A stretch of DNA of 64,000 nt from Lentzea aerocolonigenes (GTDB taxonomy: Bacteria; Actinomycetota; Actinomycetes; Mycobacteriales; Pseudonocardiaceae), in the NCBI RefSeq assembly GCF_000974445.1, contig NZ_BBOJ01000009.1, positions 307,568 through 371,567 of the forward strand, given 5' to 3'. The translations under genes were made by a program, and so were the position numbers. Below, one piece after another: positions 16,679-24,773 of the stretch (position 1 is its first letter; every line of letters starts with the position of its first letter). Below the pieces are notes generated by a model that saw only the letters and a list, made by a program, of their open reading frames with translations, made no database searches and was not told the origin of the DNA.

Positions 16679-18325
16679 ATGCCAGGGTTGCGCAAGGTGT
16701 TTCACGACGCCATGGGCCGGGTGCACTCACTCCGCGTCTTGTCCGAGGCGGGCATGGTGAGTCTCAAGAACTTCAAGATGTCCGTGCAGGCCTTGAAAGA
16801 AGTCAAGGTCTGGGGACCGAACGTGACGGCGTTGCGCCGTTCCGTCCTGCTGAACCCGGACGGCATCGCGGTCGTCGACGAACGCGGCTCGGTCACGTAC
16901 CGGCAGCTGGACCGGCGTTCCACCGCGATCGCGCAGGGCCTGCGCGCGCTGGGAGTGCAGCACACGCACATCGTGGCGCTGATGTGCCGCAACCACCGCG
17001 GCATGGTCGAGTCGCTGCTGGCGTGCGCCAAACTTGGCGTCCGCGTGCTGCTGGTGAACACGGGCTTCGGTGCTCCGGTCGTGCTGGACCTCCTGCAACG
17101 TGAACGGGCGTCGCTCGTCATTCACGACGAGGAGTTCACCCCGCTGTTCCACCAGTTGCCGCCGTCGATCCCGCGCTGGCTCGCGTGGTCGCGCGACGGA
17201 CTGGACCGTCGCACGCCGACGCTCGACCAGCTGGTCGCCAAGGCGCCGCGCGGAGAGCTGGAACCGCCGCGCGAGCCCGGCGTCGTCATCCAGCTGACGT
17301 CGGGGACCACCGGCGTGCCGAAGGGAACCGCGCGCGAGATCAAGTCGGTGCTGACGGCGTCCGACTTCCTCGACCGCATCCCGATGAGGGCGAACGAGTC
17401 GACGTTCATCGCCGCGCCGATCTTCCACTCCGTCGGCTACTCGCACCTGACGCTCGCGATGTCGCTGGGCTCGCGCGCGGTGCTGCACCGCCGTTTCGAC
17501 CCGCGCCGGACGCTGTGGTCGGTGCAGGGCCAGCGGTGCACGACGATCGTGCTGGTGCCGACGATGCTGCAGCGGATCATGGAGCTGGACCGCGCGGTGA
17601 TCGACTCGTACGACCTGAGCCACCTGAACGTGGTGTTCTCCTCGGGCTCGACGCTCCCGCCGGACCTCGTGCACCGCACCCAGGCGGTGCTGGGACCGGT
17701 GCTCTACAACCTCTACGGCTCAACGGAAGTCGCGGTCGCCACCGTCGCGACACCGGACGACCTCGCCGCCGCGCCGTCCAGCGTCGGCCTGCCGCCGCAC
17801 AACTGCATCGTGCGGCTCTACGACGAAGAAGGAAACCGCATCACGCGTTCGTTCGTGACGGGCAAGATCTACGTGCGCGGCTCTCTCACCGTCGACCTCT
17901 ACACGGACGGTTCGCAGAAAGAGTCCATCGACGGGCTCGTCGCGACCGGCGACCTGGGCCACTTCGACCCCAACGGCCGGTTGTACTTCGACGGCCGTGA
18001 GGACGACATGATCGTGTCCGGCGGCGAGAACGTGTACCCGGTCGAGGTCGAGAACCTGCTCATGACGCACTACCGGGTGCGCGACGCGGCAGTGCTCGGC
18101 GTGCCGGATCCCGAGTACGGGCAACGGTTGCGCGCGTTCGTGGTGCCGGTGGCGGGTGCCCGCATCGACGTGCGGGAGCTGCGCGAGTTCGTGCGGACCA
18201 GACTGGCGCGGCACAAGGTGCCCCGCGAGGTCGTGGTCGTGCCGAAGCTGCCGCGCAACGCGACCGGGAAGGTGCTGAGGCGCCAGCTGCTGGCGATCCG
18301 GCTGGGGCCGCAGGCTTCGCAGTAG
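16679..18325 (+). CDS. Acyl-CoA synthetase / AMP-dependent ligase
   Basis: 548 residues from ATG 16679, with AAGGAG 7 bp upstream; earlier in-frame starts lack a ribosome site. The ANL superfamily motifs are all present: LTSGTTGVPKGTA (P-loop), YNLYGSTEVA, TGDLGHFDPNG, and the C-terminal hinge and catalytic Lys in PRNATGKVLRRQL. It should activate a fatty or other carboxylic acid to acyl-AMP then acyl-CoA. An inverted repeat GGTAC-N4-GTACC lies at 16566-16579 in its leader. Possibly regulated by the upstream FadR-type protein. Substrate unknown. Confidence 0.9.
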   Translation: MPGLRKVFHDAMGRVHSLRVLSEAGMVSLKNFKMSVQALKEVKVWGPNVTALRRSVLLNPDGIAVVDERGSVTYRQLDRRSTAIAQGLRALGVQHTHIVALMCRNHRGMVESLLACAKLGVRVLLVNTGFGAPVVLDLLQRERASLVIHDEEFTPLFHQLPPSIPRWLAWSRDGLDRRTPTLDQLVAKAPRGELEPPREPGVVIQLTSGTTGVPKGTAREIKSVLTASDFLDRIPMRANESTFIAAPIFHSVGYSHLTLAMSLGSRAVLHRRFDPRRTLWSVQGQRCTTIVLVPTMLQRIMELDRAVIDSYDLSHLNVVFSSGSTLPPDLVHRTQAVLGPVLYNLYGSTEVAVATVATPDDLAAAPSSVGLPPHNCIVRLYDEEGNRITRSFVTGKIYVRGSLTVDLYTDGSQKESIDGLVATGDLGHFDPNGRLYFDGREDDMIVSGGENVYPVEVENLLMTHYRVRDAAVLGVPDPEYGQRLRAFVVPVAGARIDVRELREFVRTRLARHKVPREVVVVPKLPRNATGKVLRRQLLAIRLGPQASQ

Positions 18326-18335
18326 TCGTGTGGGC

Positions 18336-18390
18336 GGAACGCACGCCACCGCAGAACGAGGGGGACTGATCCGGCGGTGACGTGCGTTCC
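18336..18390 (+). terminator. Hairpin terminator after the acyl-CoA ligase
   Basis: Arms GGAACGCACGCCACCGC (18336-18352) and GCGGTGACGTGCGTTCC (18374-18390) pair at 16 of 17 positions with a 21-nt loop, starting 11 bp after the ligase stop. It is the first of three consecutive inverted repeats that fill this gene-free stretch. Confidence 0.6.
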
Positions 18391-18394
18391 TGGC

Positions 18395-18560
18395 TGGTGG
18401 CGCGGCCCGGAACGTTGCCGAGCGAATTCGCGGTCAGACGGGTGCGTCGTGGTGCCGCCCCCGCGTCCTCATACCGGAGTCGTATGGGGGCGCGGGGGCG
18501 GTGCCGCGACGCGCCCTGCTGAGCGTGAATTCACCGCCAACGTTCCGGGGCCCGCCACCA
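18395..18560 (+). repeat. 166-bp near-palindromic element, copy A
   Basis: The whole segment folds on itself: ends TGGTGGCGCGGCCCGGAACG and CGTTCCGGGGCCCGCCACCA, an inner perfect CCGCCCCCGCG/CGCGGGGGCGG stem, and a centre containing CCTCATACCGG (18467-18477) facing CGTATGGGG. Read on the opposite strand it aligns with the element at 23931-24096 over its centre (ATACG..CCGGTATGAGG). Many mismatches on the plus strand are G-T, which would be wobble pairs in RNA. No protein-coding frame is credible. It lies in the 3' flank of the acyl-CoA ligase. Confidence 0.7.
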
Positions 18561-18561
18561 G

Positions 18562-18616
18562 GAGCGCGCGACTCACGTCGTCGGGGACTCGGGCTTCAGA
18601 CGGGAGTCGCGCGCTC
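18562..18616 (-). terminator. Perfect 13-bp inverted repeat at the end of the Pro/Ala-rich membrane gene
   Basis: GAGCGCGCGACTC (18562-18574) and GAGTCGCGCGCTC (18604-18616) are exactly complementary around a 29-nt loop. It begins 8 bp downstream of the minus-strand stop codon at 18624, so it is a plausible terminator for that gene. It abuts the 166-bp palindrome with one base between. Confidence 0.55.
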
Positions 18617-18623
18617 GGTCGGG

Positions 18624-19163
18624 TCACCGCTCGAAGCGGTCGCCCCGGTCTCCGAACGGGCCGCGCTGCTCGAAGCCACCGCGGTCCTGGCCCCGGTCCT
18701 GGCCGCGGTCGGGTCCGCGGTCGCCGCGGTCGTACATCCGGACGTGGCCCGGCCCGCCGCGGTGGTCGAGACGGTTAGCCGCGACGGCTCCCACGATGCC
18801 TCCGCCGAGGACGAGACCCAGCAGGCCCACGGCGACCAGCTGGGTGGCGCGGTGTCCCGCGAAACGCCTCACGCGGCCAGGCCTGGCGGGTGCTGCAACC
18901 GAAGGGGTCGCTGTCGCTGGATGGGGTGCGGCCGGCGCTTCCGTCGCCGTCGCGGCTGCTGGTCTCTCCGCCGCCGGCTGGCCCGTGGCGGCTGCCGCTG
19001 GCTCGCCCGCCGCTGCCGCCGGCTGCTCGGCGGTGGGCTGCTGACCGGGCGTGGCCGGTGCCCCGGCCGGCAGCGGTGTCGTCGCCTGGTCCGGTGCAGG
19101 GGCGGCCTGCGGTTCGTTCTTCGGCGGCTCCTGCGGTGGAGGCGCCTGTCCCTGCTCGCTCAT
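18624..19163 (-). CDS. Pro/Ala-rich single-pass membrane protein
   Basis: 179 residues from ATG 19163. About 105 N-terminal residues are low-complexity Pro/Ala/Gln/Thr (PPPQEPPKNEP, AEQPAAAAGEPAAAATG), followed by a basic stretch RPGRVRRFAGHR, one transmembrane helix (about 118-142, QLVAVGLLGLVLGGGIVGAV), and a charged Asp/Arg/Gly tail with DRGQDRGQDRGG repeats. The positive-inside rule places the Pro-rich part in the cytoplasm and the tail outside. No enzyme motif; role unknown. Start coupled to the preceding gene by ATGA. Confidence 0.65.
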   Translation of the reverse strand: MSEQGQAPPPQEPPKNEPQAAPAPDQATTPLPAGAPATPGQQPTAEQPAAAAGEPAAAATGQPAAERPAAATATEAPAAPHPATATPSVAAPARPGRVRRFAGHRATQLVAVGLLGLVLGGGIVGAVAANRLDHRGGPGHVRMYDRGDRGPDRGQDRGQDRGGFEQRGPFGDRGDRFER

Positions 19164-19468
19164 GTCCTCAACGATGCGCCGTTCGGCTGAGGCGAGGCTG
19201 ACAGCCACCTGTTCGTTTCCTGAAGCCCGTTCCCGGCCGAGTTCAGCACCGGCCGCGAGCCCGCGAAGACGTGCCGCTGGTCGGCGTAGGTCGCGCCGAA
19301 GAGCTCGGCGTCGAGCACGCCGGACCACACGAAGTGCAACGTCGTGCGGGTGCCGTCACGGGCGTCGCGCCGCGCGTAGTGGTCGCGCAGGTCGGCGTAC
19401 AGCAGGCGCAGTTCGTCCCGGTTGGCCTCGGTGAGGCGGACCGGGCATTCGACGACGACGTCGTGCAT
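19160..19468 (-). CDS. Small hypothetical protein coupled to the Pro/Ala-rich membrane protein
   Basis: 102 residues, ATG 19468 with GGAG about 10 bp upstream. It ends in an ATGA overlap with the membrane protein gene, the best sign that it is real. It opens MHDVVVECPVRLTEANRDEL and continues with a helix-rich RDHYARRDARDGTRTTLHFVW, soluble and without a signal peptide or recognised domain. I do not recognise the family. Confidence 0.5.
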   Translation of the reverse strand: MHDVVVECPVRLTEANRDELRLLYADLRDHYARRDARDGTRTTLHFVWSGVLDAELFGATYADQRHVFAGSRPVLNSAGNGLQETNRWLSASPQPNGASLRT

Positions 19469-19611
19469 CTCGGTGCTCCGTTCGGCGGCGGGCCGGGCAC
19501 ACAGACTGCTCGCTCCACCCTCCCGGACGCATCCGAAAAACCACTCAGAAGCCGCTGCGTATGAATCGCGACCGGCGGAAACGACTTGCGTGGACCCGCT
19601 TCAATCGACCC

Positions 19612-20106
19612 ATGGAACTCGTACCGCTGCGTCCTGAGTTCGCACCGCAGATGCTCGCGGGCGGACCGAACAACGACGAGGTCAACCGCTTCACCGGTAC
19701 GCACGGCACGTTCACCCTGAAGGATTACGAGGCCTACATCGAGCGGACGCTGAACGACCCGAACCGGTACACCCGCGCGATCGTCGAGGACGGGAAGTGC
19801 ATCGGCGAGGTCGTGCTGAATCCCATCGACGACGCCAACCGGAAATCGGGGCTGCGGATCGCCCTGTGGGACGGCTGGGGCAAGGGTTACGGCACCGCGG
19901 CGATCAGGCACGTCCTCGACCACGCGTTCACCGTGCGCAACCTCCACCGGGTGGACCTGGAGGTGTACGAGTTCAACGAAAGGGCGATCCACGTGTACCG
20001 GAAGTGCGGCTTCCGCGAGGAGGGCCGGCTGAGGGACGTCCTGCTCTGGGACGGCGTCTTCCACGACGCGATCGTCATGTCCATCTTGAGCACCGATAGC
20101 ATCTGA
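19612..20106 (+). CDS. GNAT family N-acetyltransferase
   Basis: 164 residues from ATG 19612 ([14 protein letters not shown]); an in-frame ATG at 19561 would add 17 residues and neither has a clear ribosome site. The RimJ/RimL-type GNAT pattern is clear: [21 protein letters not shown], acetyl-CoA loop [20 protein letters not shown], then [20 protein letters not shown] and [12 protein letters not shown]. It transfers acetyl groups to an amine, possibly a protein N-terminus or small molecule. It precedes thrS by 32 bp and could share its transcript. Confidence 0.85.
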   Translation: MELVPLRPEFAPQMLAGGPNNDEVNRFTGTHGTFTLKDYEAYIERTLNDPNRYTRAIVEDGKCIGEVVLNPIDDANRKSGLRIALWDGWGKGYGTAAIRHVLDHAFTVRNLHRVDLEVYEFNERAIHVYRKCGFREEGRLRDVLLWDGVFHDAIVMSILSTDSI

Positions 20107-20138
20107 TCCGAAAACCACACTTCGAGCTAGGAGTCATC

Positions 20139-22187
20139 GTGTCCGAGTCGCGCCCAGCAGTCGCCCAGAACCCGCCGCGCGTGGTGGTTCCGGCTGGGAC
20201 GACGGCGGGCACGGCCGTGCGCGAGGCAGGTCTGCCCGGCAAGGGGTCCGACGCGATCGTCGTGGTGAAGGACGCCGAGGGCCACCTGCGCGACCTGTCG
20301 TGGACCCCGCAGGTCGACGTCGAGGTCGAGGCCGTGGCCGCGGACACCGAGGACGGCCGCAGCGTCATCCGCCACTCCGCCGCGCACGTGCTGGCGCAGG
20401 CGGTGCAGCAGCAGTTCCCCCAGGCCAAGCTCGGCATCGGCCCGCCCGTGAAGGACGGCTTCTACTACGACTTCCAGGTCGAGAAGCCCTTCACCCCCGA
20501 GGACCTGCAGGCGCTGGAGAAGCGCATGAAGCAGATCATCAAGGGATCGCAGCGGTTCTCCCGCCGCGTGGTCGAGTCCGTCGACGCCGCCAAGGCCGAG
20601 CTGGCGAACGAGCCGTTCAAGCTGGAGCTCGTCGACATCAAGAGCGACGTCGACACCAGCGAGGTCATGGAGGTCGGCGGCGGCGAGCTGACGATCTACG
20701 ACAACCTCGACCCGCGCTCCGGTGAGCAGGTCTGGGGCGACCTGTGCCGCGGCCCGCACGTGCCGACCACCAAGCACATCCCGGCGTTCAAGCTGACCCG
20801 CGTCGCCGCCGCGTACTGGCGGGGCAACGAGAACAACCCGCAGCTGCAGCGCATCTACGGCACCGCGTGGGAGTCCCAGGAGGCGCAGGACGCGTACCTG
20901 GAGCGCCTGGCCGAGGCCGAGCGCCGCGACCACCGCAAGCTGGGCACCGAGCTCGACCTGTTCTCGTTCCCGGACGAGATCGGCTCCGGTCTCGCGGTGT
21001 TCCACCCCAAGGGCGGCATCATCCGCAAGGCCATGGAGGACTACTCCCGGCAGCGGCACACCGAAGAGGGCTACGAGTTCGTCTACTCGCCGCACATCAC
21101 CAAGGGCAACCTGTTCGAGGTCTCCGGCCACCTCGACTGGTACCGCGACGGCATGTACCCGGCGATGCACCTCGACGCCGAGCTCAACGAGGACGGCACG
21201 GTCCGCAAGCCCGGCCAGGACTACTACCTCAAGCCGATGAACTGCCCGTTCCACGACCTGATCTTCAAGTCGCGCGGGCGGTCGTACCGCGAGCTGCCGC
21301 TGCGCATGTTCGAGTTCGGCGGCGTGTACCGCTACGAGAAGTCCGGCGTGGTGCACGGCCTGACCCGAGTCCGCGGCATGACGCAGGACGACGCGCACAT
21401 CTTCTGCACCAAGGACCAGATCCGCGACGAGCTGGCCTCGCTGCTGAAGTTCGTGCTCGACCTGCTGCGCGACTACGGCCTGGACGACTTCTACCTGGAG
21501 CTCTCGACCAAGAACCCCGAGAAGTACGTGGGTGACGACGAGATCTGGGAGGAGGCGACCGAGACGCTCGCCTCGGTGGCCCGCGAGTCCGGTCTGGAGC
21601 TCGTGCCGGATCCCGGTGGCGCCGCGTTCTACGGCCCGAAGATCTCGGTGCAGTGCCGTGACGCGCTCGGCCGCACCTGGCAGATGTCGACCATCCAGCT
21701 CGACTTCAACCTGCCGGAGCGGTTCGAGCTCGAGTACACCGGCCCGGACGGCTCACGCGTGCGCCCGGTCATGATCCACCGCGCGCTGTTCGGCTCGGTC
21801 GAGCGCTTCTTCGGCGTGCTGACCGAGCACTACGCGGGCGCGTTCCCGGCGTGGCTCGCGCCGGTCCAGGTCGTCGGCATCCCGGTCACCTCGGACAACG
21901 CCGACCACCTGTTCGCGGTGCGCGAGGTGCTGCGCAAGAAGGGCATCCGGGTCGACGTCGACGCGTCCGACGACCGCATGCAGAAGAAGATCCGCAACCA
22001 CACCATGCAGAAGGTGCCGTTCATGCTCCTGGCCGGTGCCAAGGACGTGGAGGCGAACGCGGTGTCGTTCCGGTTCCGCGACGGCACGCAGATCAACGGC
22101 GTGCCGGTGGAGCGGGCCGTCGAGCAGATCGTCGACTGGGTGCAGCGCCGCGAGAACGCCTCGCCCACGGCGGAACTGCTCTCGTGA
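20139..22187 (+). CDS. thrS: Threonine--tRNA ligase
   Basis: 682 residues from GTG 20139 with TAGGAG upstream. Domains in order: N-terminal TGS domain, tRNA-SAD editing-associated region with [14 protein letters not shown] (the HxxxH site), class II catalytic core with motif 2 around [12 protein letters not shown], the Zn/substrate Cys in MNCPFHDL and catalytic segment [10 protein letters not shown], then the anticodon-binding domain ([21 protein letters not shown]). It charges tRNA-Thr. It begins the conserved thrS-HIT-pgsA-pimA order also seen in Mycobacterium. No room exists for a T-box leader (32 bp to the previous gene). Confidence 0.97.
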   Translation: MSESRPAVAQNPPRVVVPAGTTAGTAVREAGLPGKGSDAIVVVKDAEGHLRDLSWTPQVDVEVEAVAADTEDGRSVIRHSAAHVLAQAVQQQFPQAKLGIGPPVKDGFYYDFQVEKPFTPEDLQALEKRMKQIIKGSQRFSRRVVESVDAAKAELANEPFKLELVDIKSDVDTSEVMEVGGGELTIYDNLDPRSGEQVWGDLCRGPHVPTTKHIPAFKLTRVAAAYWRGNENNPQLQRIYGTAWESQEAQDAYLERLAEAERRDHRKLGTELDLFSFPDEIGSGLAVFHPKGGIIRKAMEDYSRQRHTEEGYEFVYSPHITKGNLFEVSGHLDWYRDGMYPAMHLDAELNEDGTVRKPGQDYYLKPMNCPFHDLIFKSRGRSYRELPLRMFEFGGVYRYEKSGVVHGLTRVRGMTQDDAHIFCTKDQIRDELASLLKFVLDLLRDYGLDDFYLELSTKNPEKYVGDDEIWEEATETLASVARESGLELVPDPGGAAFYGPKISVQCRDALGRTWQMSTIQLDFNLPERFELEYTGPDGSRVRPVMIHRALFGSVERFFGVLTEHYAGAFPAWLAPVQVVGIPVTSDNADHLFAVREVLRKKGIRVDVDASDDRMQKKIRNHTMQKVPFMLLAGAKDVEANAVSFRFRDGTQINGVPVERAVEQIVDWVQRRENASPTAELLS

Positions 22188-22732
22188 CGCCTGAGTACTC
22201 CGAACAGGACGGTGTGGGGGTCCACGACGCGTTGCAGCGTCTGTGGACCCCGCACCGCCTGTCGTACGTGCAGGGCGCGGGCAAGGCGGAGGGCGACGAG
22301 CCCGCGGGCTGCCCGTTCTGCCGCGTGGTCACGCTGTCCGACGAGGACGGCCTGATCGTCGCGCGCGGCGCCGAGGTGTTCGCGGTGCTGAACCTGTACC
22401 CGTACAACCCCGGTCACCTGATGGTGCTGCCGTACCGGCACGTGCCGGACTACACGGACCTGACGCCGTCGGAGACCGCGGAGTTCGCCGCGTTCACGCA
22501 GAAGGCCATGCGGGTGGCGCGGCACGTGTCGTCGCCGCACGGGTTCAACGTCGGCATGAACCAGGGCGTCGTGGCCGGCGCCGGCATCGCCGCCCACCTG
22601 CACCAGCACGTGGTGCCGCGGTGGGGCGGGGACGCGAACTTCATGCCGGTCATCGGGCACACGAAGGTGTTGCCCCAGCTGCTGGGGGAGACGCGGCAGC
22701 TGCTCGCGGACGGTTGGAAGGCCGTCGACTGA
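22184..22732 (+). CDS. HIT-domain Ap4A phosphorylase-like protein
   Basis: 182 residues from GTG 22184, coupled to thrS by GTGA. The histidine triad is [10 protein letters not shown] near residue 145; a GCPFCRVV Cys pair and the [18 protein letters not shown] segment match actinobacterial HIT proteins of the Rv2613c type, characterised as Ap4A phosphorylase (family knowledge). It probably degrades diadenosine tetraphosphate made by aminoacyl-tRNA synthetases, fitting its coupling to thrS. In the usual order pgsA follows directly; here 1.4 kb intervenes. Confidence 0.92.
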   Translation: MTPEYSEQDGVGVHDALQRLWTPHRLSYVQGAGKAEGDEPAGCPFCRVVTLSDEDGLIVARGAEVFAVLNLYPYNPGHLMVLPYRHVPDYTDLTPSETAEFAAFTQKAMRVARHVSSPHGFNVGMNQGVVAGAGIAAHLHQHVVPRWGGDANFMPVIGHTKVLPQLLGETRQLLADGWKAVD

Positions 22733-23074
22733 CTCGGTCGCGGCCGCCTTTGGGTTCGGTGTGTCTTGTATTGCCATGCGCTAAACACAGCGTTTAGCCA
22801 GGCCGGGCGTGATTGAAAGCCGTACTAATTCTTGGACAAAAGAGTGACAAAAACCACTCACGTTGTCCGCACCGGACATTCGGTGCTCTTTCCACCCGGC
22901 GCGGAATAGGTTGCATTGCAACTTTCGGGTGTTTTTGGCCGAACGATCGAGACGTAACGCCAGTACAAACCGATTCCAGGTAGGTGAGATCACCCACCTG
23001 GAGGTGTCAACTGCGAGTCAAGTCCCCGCCTATGGCCGATCGTCTCAACGTGTGCGAATGGTTACGGTGCGAAC
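22733..23074. other. Gene-free, comparatively AT-rich spacer with a 19-bp palindrome
   Basis: About 340 bp with visibly lower GC than its surroundings. GCTAAAC-ACAGC-GTTTAGC (22780-22798) is a perfect 7-bp inverted repeat 47 bp after the HIT stop; it could be a weak terminator or an operator. The rest shows only short frames without ribosome sites or codon bias. It carries the promoter of the following XRE gene. The composition supports recent insertion together with that gene. Confidence 0.5.
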
Positions 23075-23914
23075 ATGACCGCACCTGAGCGTTCGCGATT
23101 AGCGAGAGAACGGCTTTCGCGTGAGTTACGCCGGTTGCGCACCGAGGCGAAGATGACCGGCACGGCCACCGCCCGTGCCACCGGGATGAGCCAGTCAAAG
23201 CTGTCGAAGATCGAGAACGGCATGCTGCTCCCGTCCGTCACGGACGTGGAGCGTCTCGTAGCGGAATTGGCCGCGACGAGAGAGACGCGCATCGAACTGG
23301 TCGAACTCGCCAGGTCGCTGCACGCGGAGGCGGAAACCCGCCGAGTCGTGCTGCACCGAGGGGCGCACCGCCACCAGCAGACGGTGAGCCGCGTGGAGGC
23401 CCGAGCAGCGACATCGAGGTTCTTCCAGGTGAACCTGGTGCCCGCGTTGTTGCAGTCGGAGGCCTACCTGCGGATCGTGCTGGGGACGATGCCGCCGTCG
23501 GAGCAGGAGGCCGCGGTGGCCGCCCTGCGCATACGACGGTCCCGCATGGACGATCTGGCCAAGCAGTTCGTGTTCGTGCTCTCCGAAAGCGCGCTGCGCT
23601 GGCGGATGGGCTCGGCCGAGCTGATGGCGGAACAGGTCGAGCACCTGGCCGCGATCCAGCGCCGCCCGAACGTCCGCCTCGGCGTGGTGCCGTGGTCAGC
23701 CGACGCGAACGTGGTCGCGCTGCACGGTTTCCACATCTACGACGAGCGTGTCGTCACGGTCAGCGTGCTGACCGGCAACGCCACCATCACCGACCCGCTG
23801 GACGTGCGCGAGTACCTCGCGTTGTTCGGCAGGCTGGAGCGGCTGGCGGTGCGGGGGGAGGAGCTGCAGGCGTTGCTGAAGCGGATCGCGGAGGATCACC
23901 GCAGGCTCGGTTGA
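23075..23914 (+). CDS. XRE-family transcriptional regulator with DUF5753
   Basis: 279 residues from ATG 23075. N-terminal helix-turn-helix: LRRLRTEAKMTGTATARATGMSQSKLSKIENG (written here in parts: recognition helix MSQSKLSKIENGMLLPSVTD). From about residue 95 the DUF5753 domain follows (SRFFQVNLVPALLQSEAYLR, AEQVEHLAAIQRRPNVRLGV, VVALHGFHIYDE). No DUF397 partner lies next to it. It interrupts the otherwise conserved HIT-pgsA junction and is flanked by a low-GC spacer and the 166-bp palindrome, so it looks acquired. Such regulators in streptomycetes affect development and antibiotic production; the target here is unknown. Confidence 0.88.
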   Translation: MTAPERSRLARERLSRELRRLRTEAKMTGTATARATGMSQSKLSKIENGMLLPSVTDVERLVAELAATRETRIELVELARSLHAEAETRRVVLHRGAHRHQQTVSRVEARAATSRFFQVNLVPALLQSEAYLRIVLGTMPPSEQEAAVAALRIRRSRMDDLAKQFVFVLSESALRWRMGSAELMAEQVEHLAAIQRRPNVRLGVVPWSADANVVALHGFHIYDERVVTVSVLTGNATITDPLDVREYLALFGRLERLAVRGEELQALLKRIAEDHRRLG

Positions 23915-23930
23915 AGGGGGCCAGAGGGGG

Positions 23931-24096
23931 CTGGCGGTGCCTGGCGGGTGCCGTCCGCGACAGTCGCGGCCGAGGGGTCCGGAGACGGCACCGCCGAAGC
24001 ACCCGAATACGCCCGGTATGAGGCCGCTTCGGCGGCGCCGTCTCCGAACCGCTCGCCCGTGACTCTCATCGAACAGCACCCACCAGGCACCGCCAG
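23931..24096 (-). repeat. 166-bp near-palindromic element, copy B
   Basis: Outer arms CTGGCGGTGCCTGGCGGGTG (23931-23950) and CACCCACCAGGCACCGCCAG (24077-24096) pair at 19 of 20, and inner arms GGAGACGGCACCGCCGAAGC (23981-24000) and GCTTCGGCGGCGCCGTCTCC (24026-24045) also at 19 of 20. The centre holds AATACGCCCGGTATGAGG. Length and centre match the element at 18395-18560 read in reverse. Both arm mismatches are A-C or C-A on the plus strand, hence G-T on the minus strand. No coding frame. It lies between the XRE gene and pgsA. Confidence 0.7.
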
Positions 24097-24170
24097 TTCG
24101 CCACTGCTCGTGGGTGCCGCCTCACCCGCGGGAAGTGCGTTTCACCAGTCCAGCTAGGCTGCGACACGCC

Positions 24171-24773
24171 ATGCTGAACATCTTCGCTCGCGCGTCCGTC
24201 TCGCGCGTCACCGATCCGATCGGGGCGTGGCTGCTGGCGCGTGGCCTCACGCCCAACGCCGTCACCGTCGTCGGCACGGCCGGTGCCGTGGCGAGCGCGC
24301 TGTGGTTCATCCCCCGCGGGCAGCTGTTCCTGGGCTGCGCGCTGGTGACGTTCTTCGTGCTGCTCGACCTGATCGACGGCGCGATGGCCAGAGCGCAGGG
24401 ACCGACGAAGTTCGGCGCCGTGCTCGACGCCACCTGCGACCGCATCGCCGACGGCGCGCTGTTCGCGGCGCTCACCTGGTACGCGTTCGACACGGGTGCG
24501 CGCTGGACGGCGGTGGCCGGCTTCATCTGCCTGGTGGCCTCGCAGGTCATCTCGTACGTGAAGGCGCGCGCCGAGGCGTCGGGGCTCTCCGCGGACGGTG
24601 GTCTGGCCGAGCGGGCGGAGCGCTTCATCGTCGCCCTGGTCGGTGCCGGTGTGCAGGGTCTCGGCGTGCCGCACCTGATGGACATCGCGTTGTGGCTGCT
24701 GGCGGTCATGACGGTCGCGACGGTGATCCAGCGGATCCTCGCCGTGGCCAAGTCGGCGCGGGAGGCCGCGTGA
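24171..24773 (+). CDS. pgsA: Phosphatidylinositol phosphate synthase (CDP-alcohol phosphatidyltransferase)
   Basis: 200 residues from ATG 24171. The CDP-alcohol phosphatidyltransferase signature D-x2-D-G-x2-A-R-x8-G-x3-D-x3-D is complete in DLIDGAMARAQGPTKFG..LDATCDR (about residues 64-92). Six transmembrane helices are apparent. It transfers the phosphatidyl group from CDP-diacylglycerol to inositol 1-phosphate, the first step toward phosphatidylinositol and PIMs in actinobacteria. The overlap with the acyltransferase gene (GTGA) and the pimA neighbour make the assignment secure. Confidence 0.94.
   Translation: MLNIFARASVSRVTDPIGAWLLARGLTPNAVTVVGTAGAVASALWFIPRGQLFLGCALVTFFVLLDLIDGAMARAQGPTKFGAVLDATCDRIADGALFAALTWYAFDTGARWTAVAGFICLVASQVISYVKARAEASGLSADGGLAERAERFIVALVGAGVQGLGVPHLMDIALWLLAVMTVATVIQRILAVAKSAREAA

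Noticed and set aside
20107..20138. T-box or other leader before thrS
   Set aside because: Only 32 bp separate the GNAT stop from thrS, too short for a T-box, and no structured leader is seen.
22781..22997. Two small minus-strand frames (about 67-70 codons) in the low-GC spacer
   Set aside because: No ribosome site, no codon bias, overlapping each other in two phases; treated as spacer.
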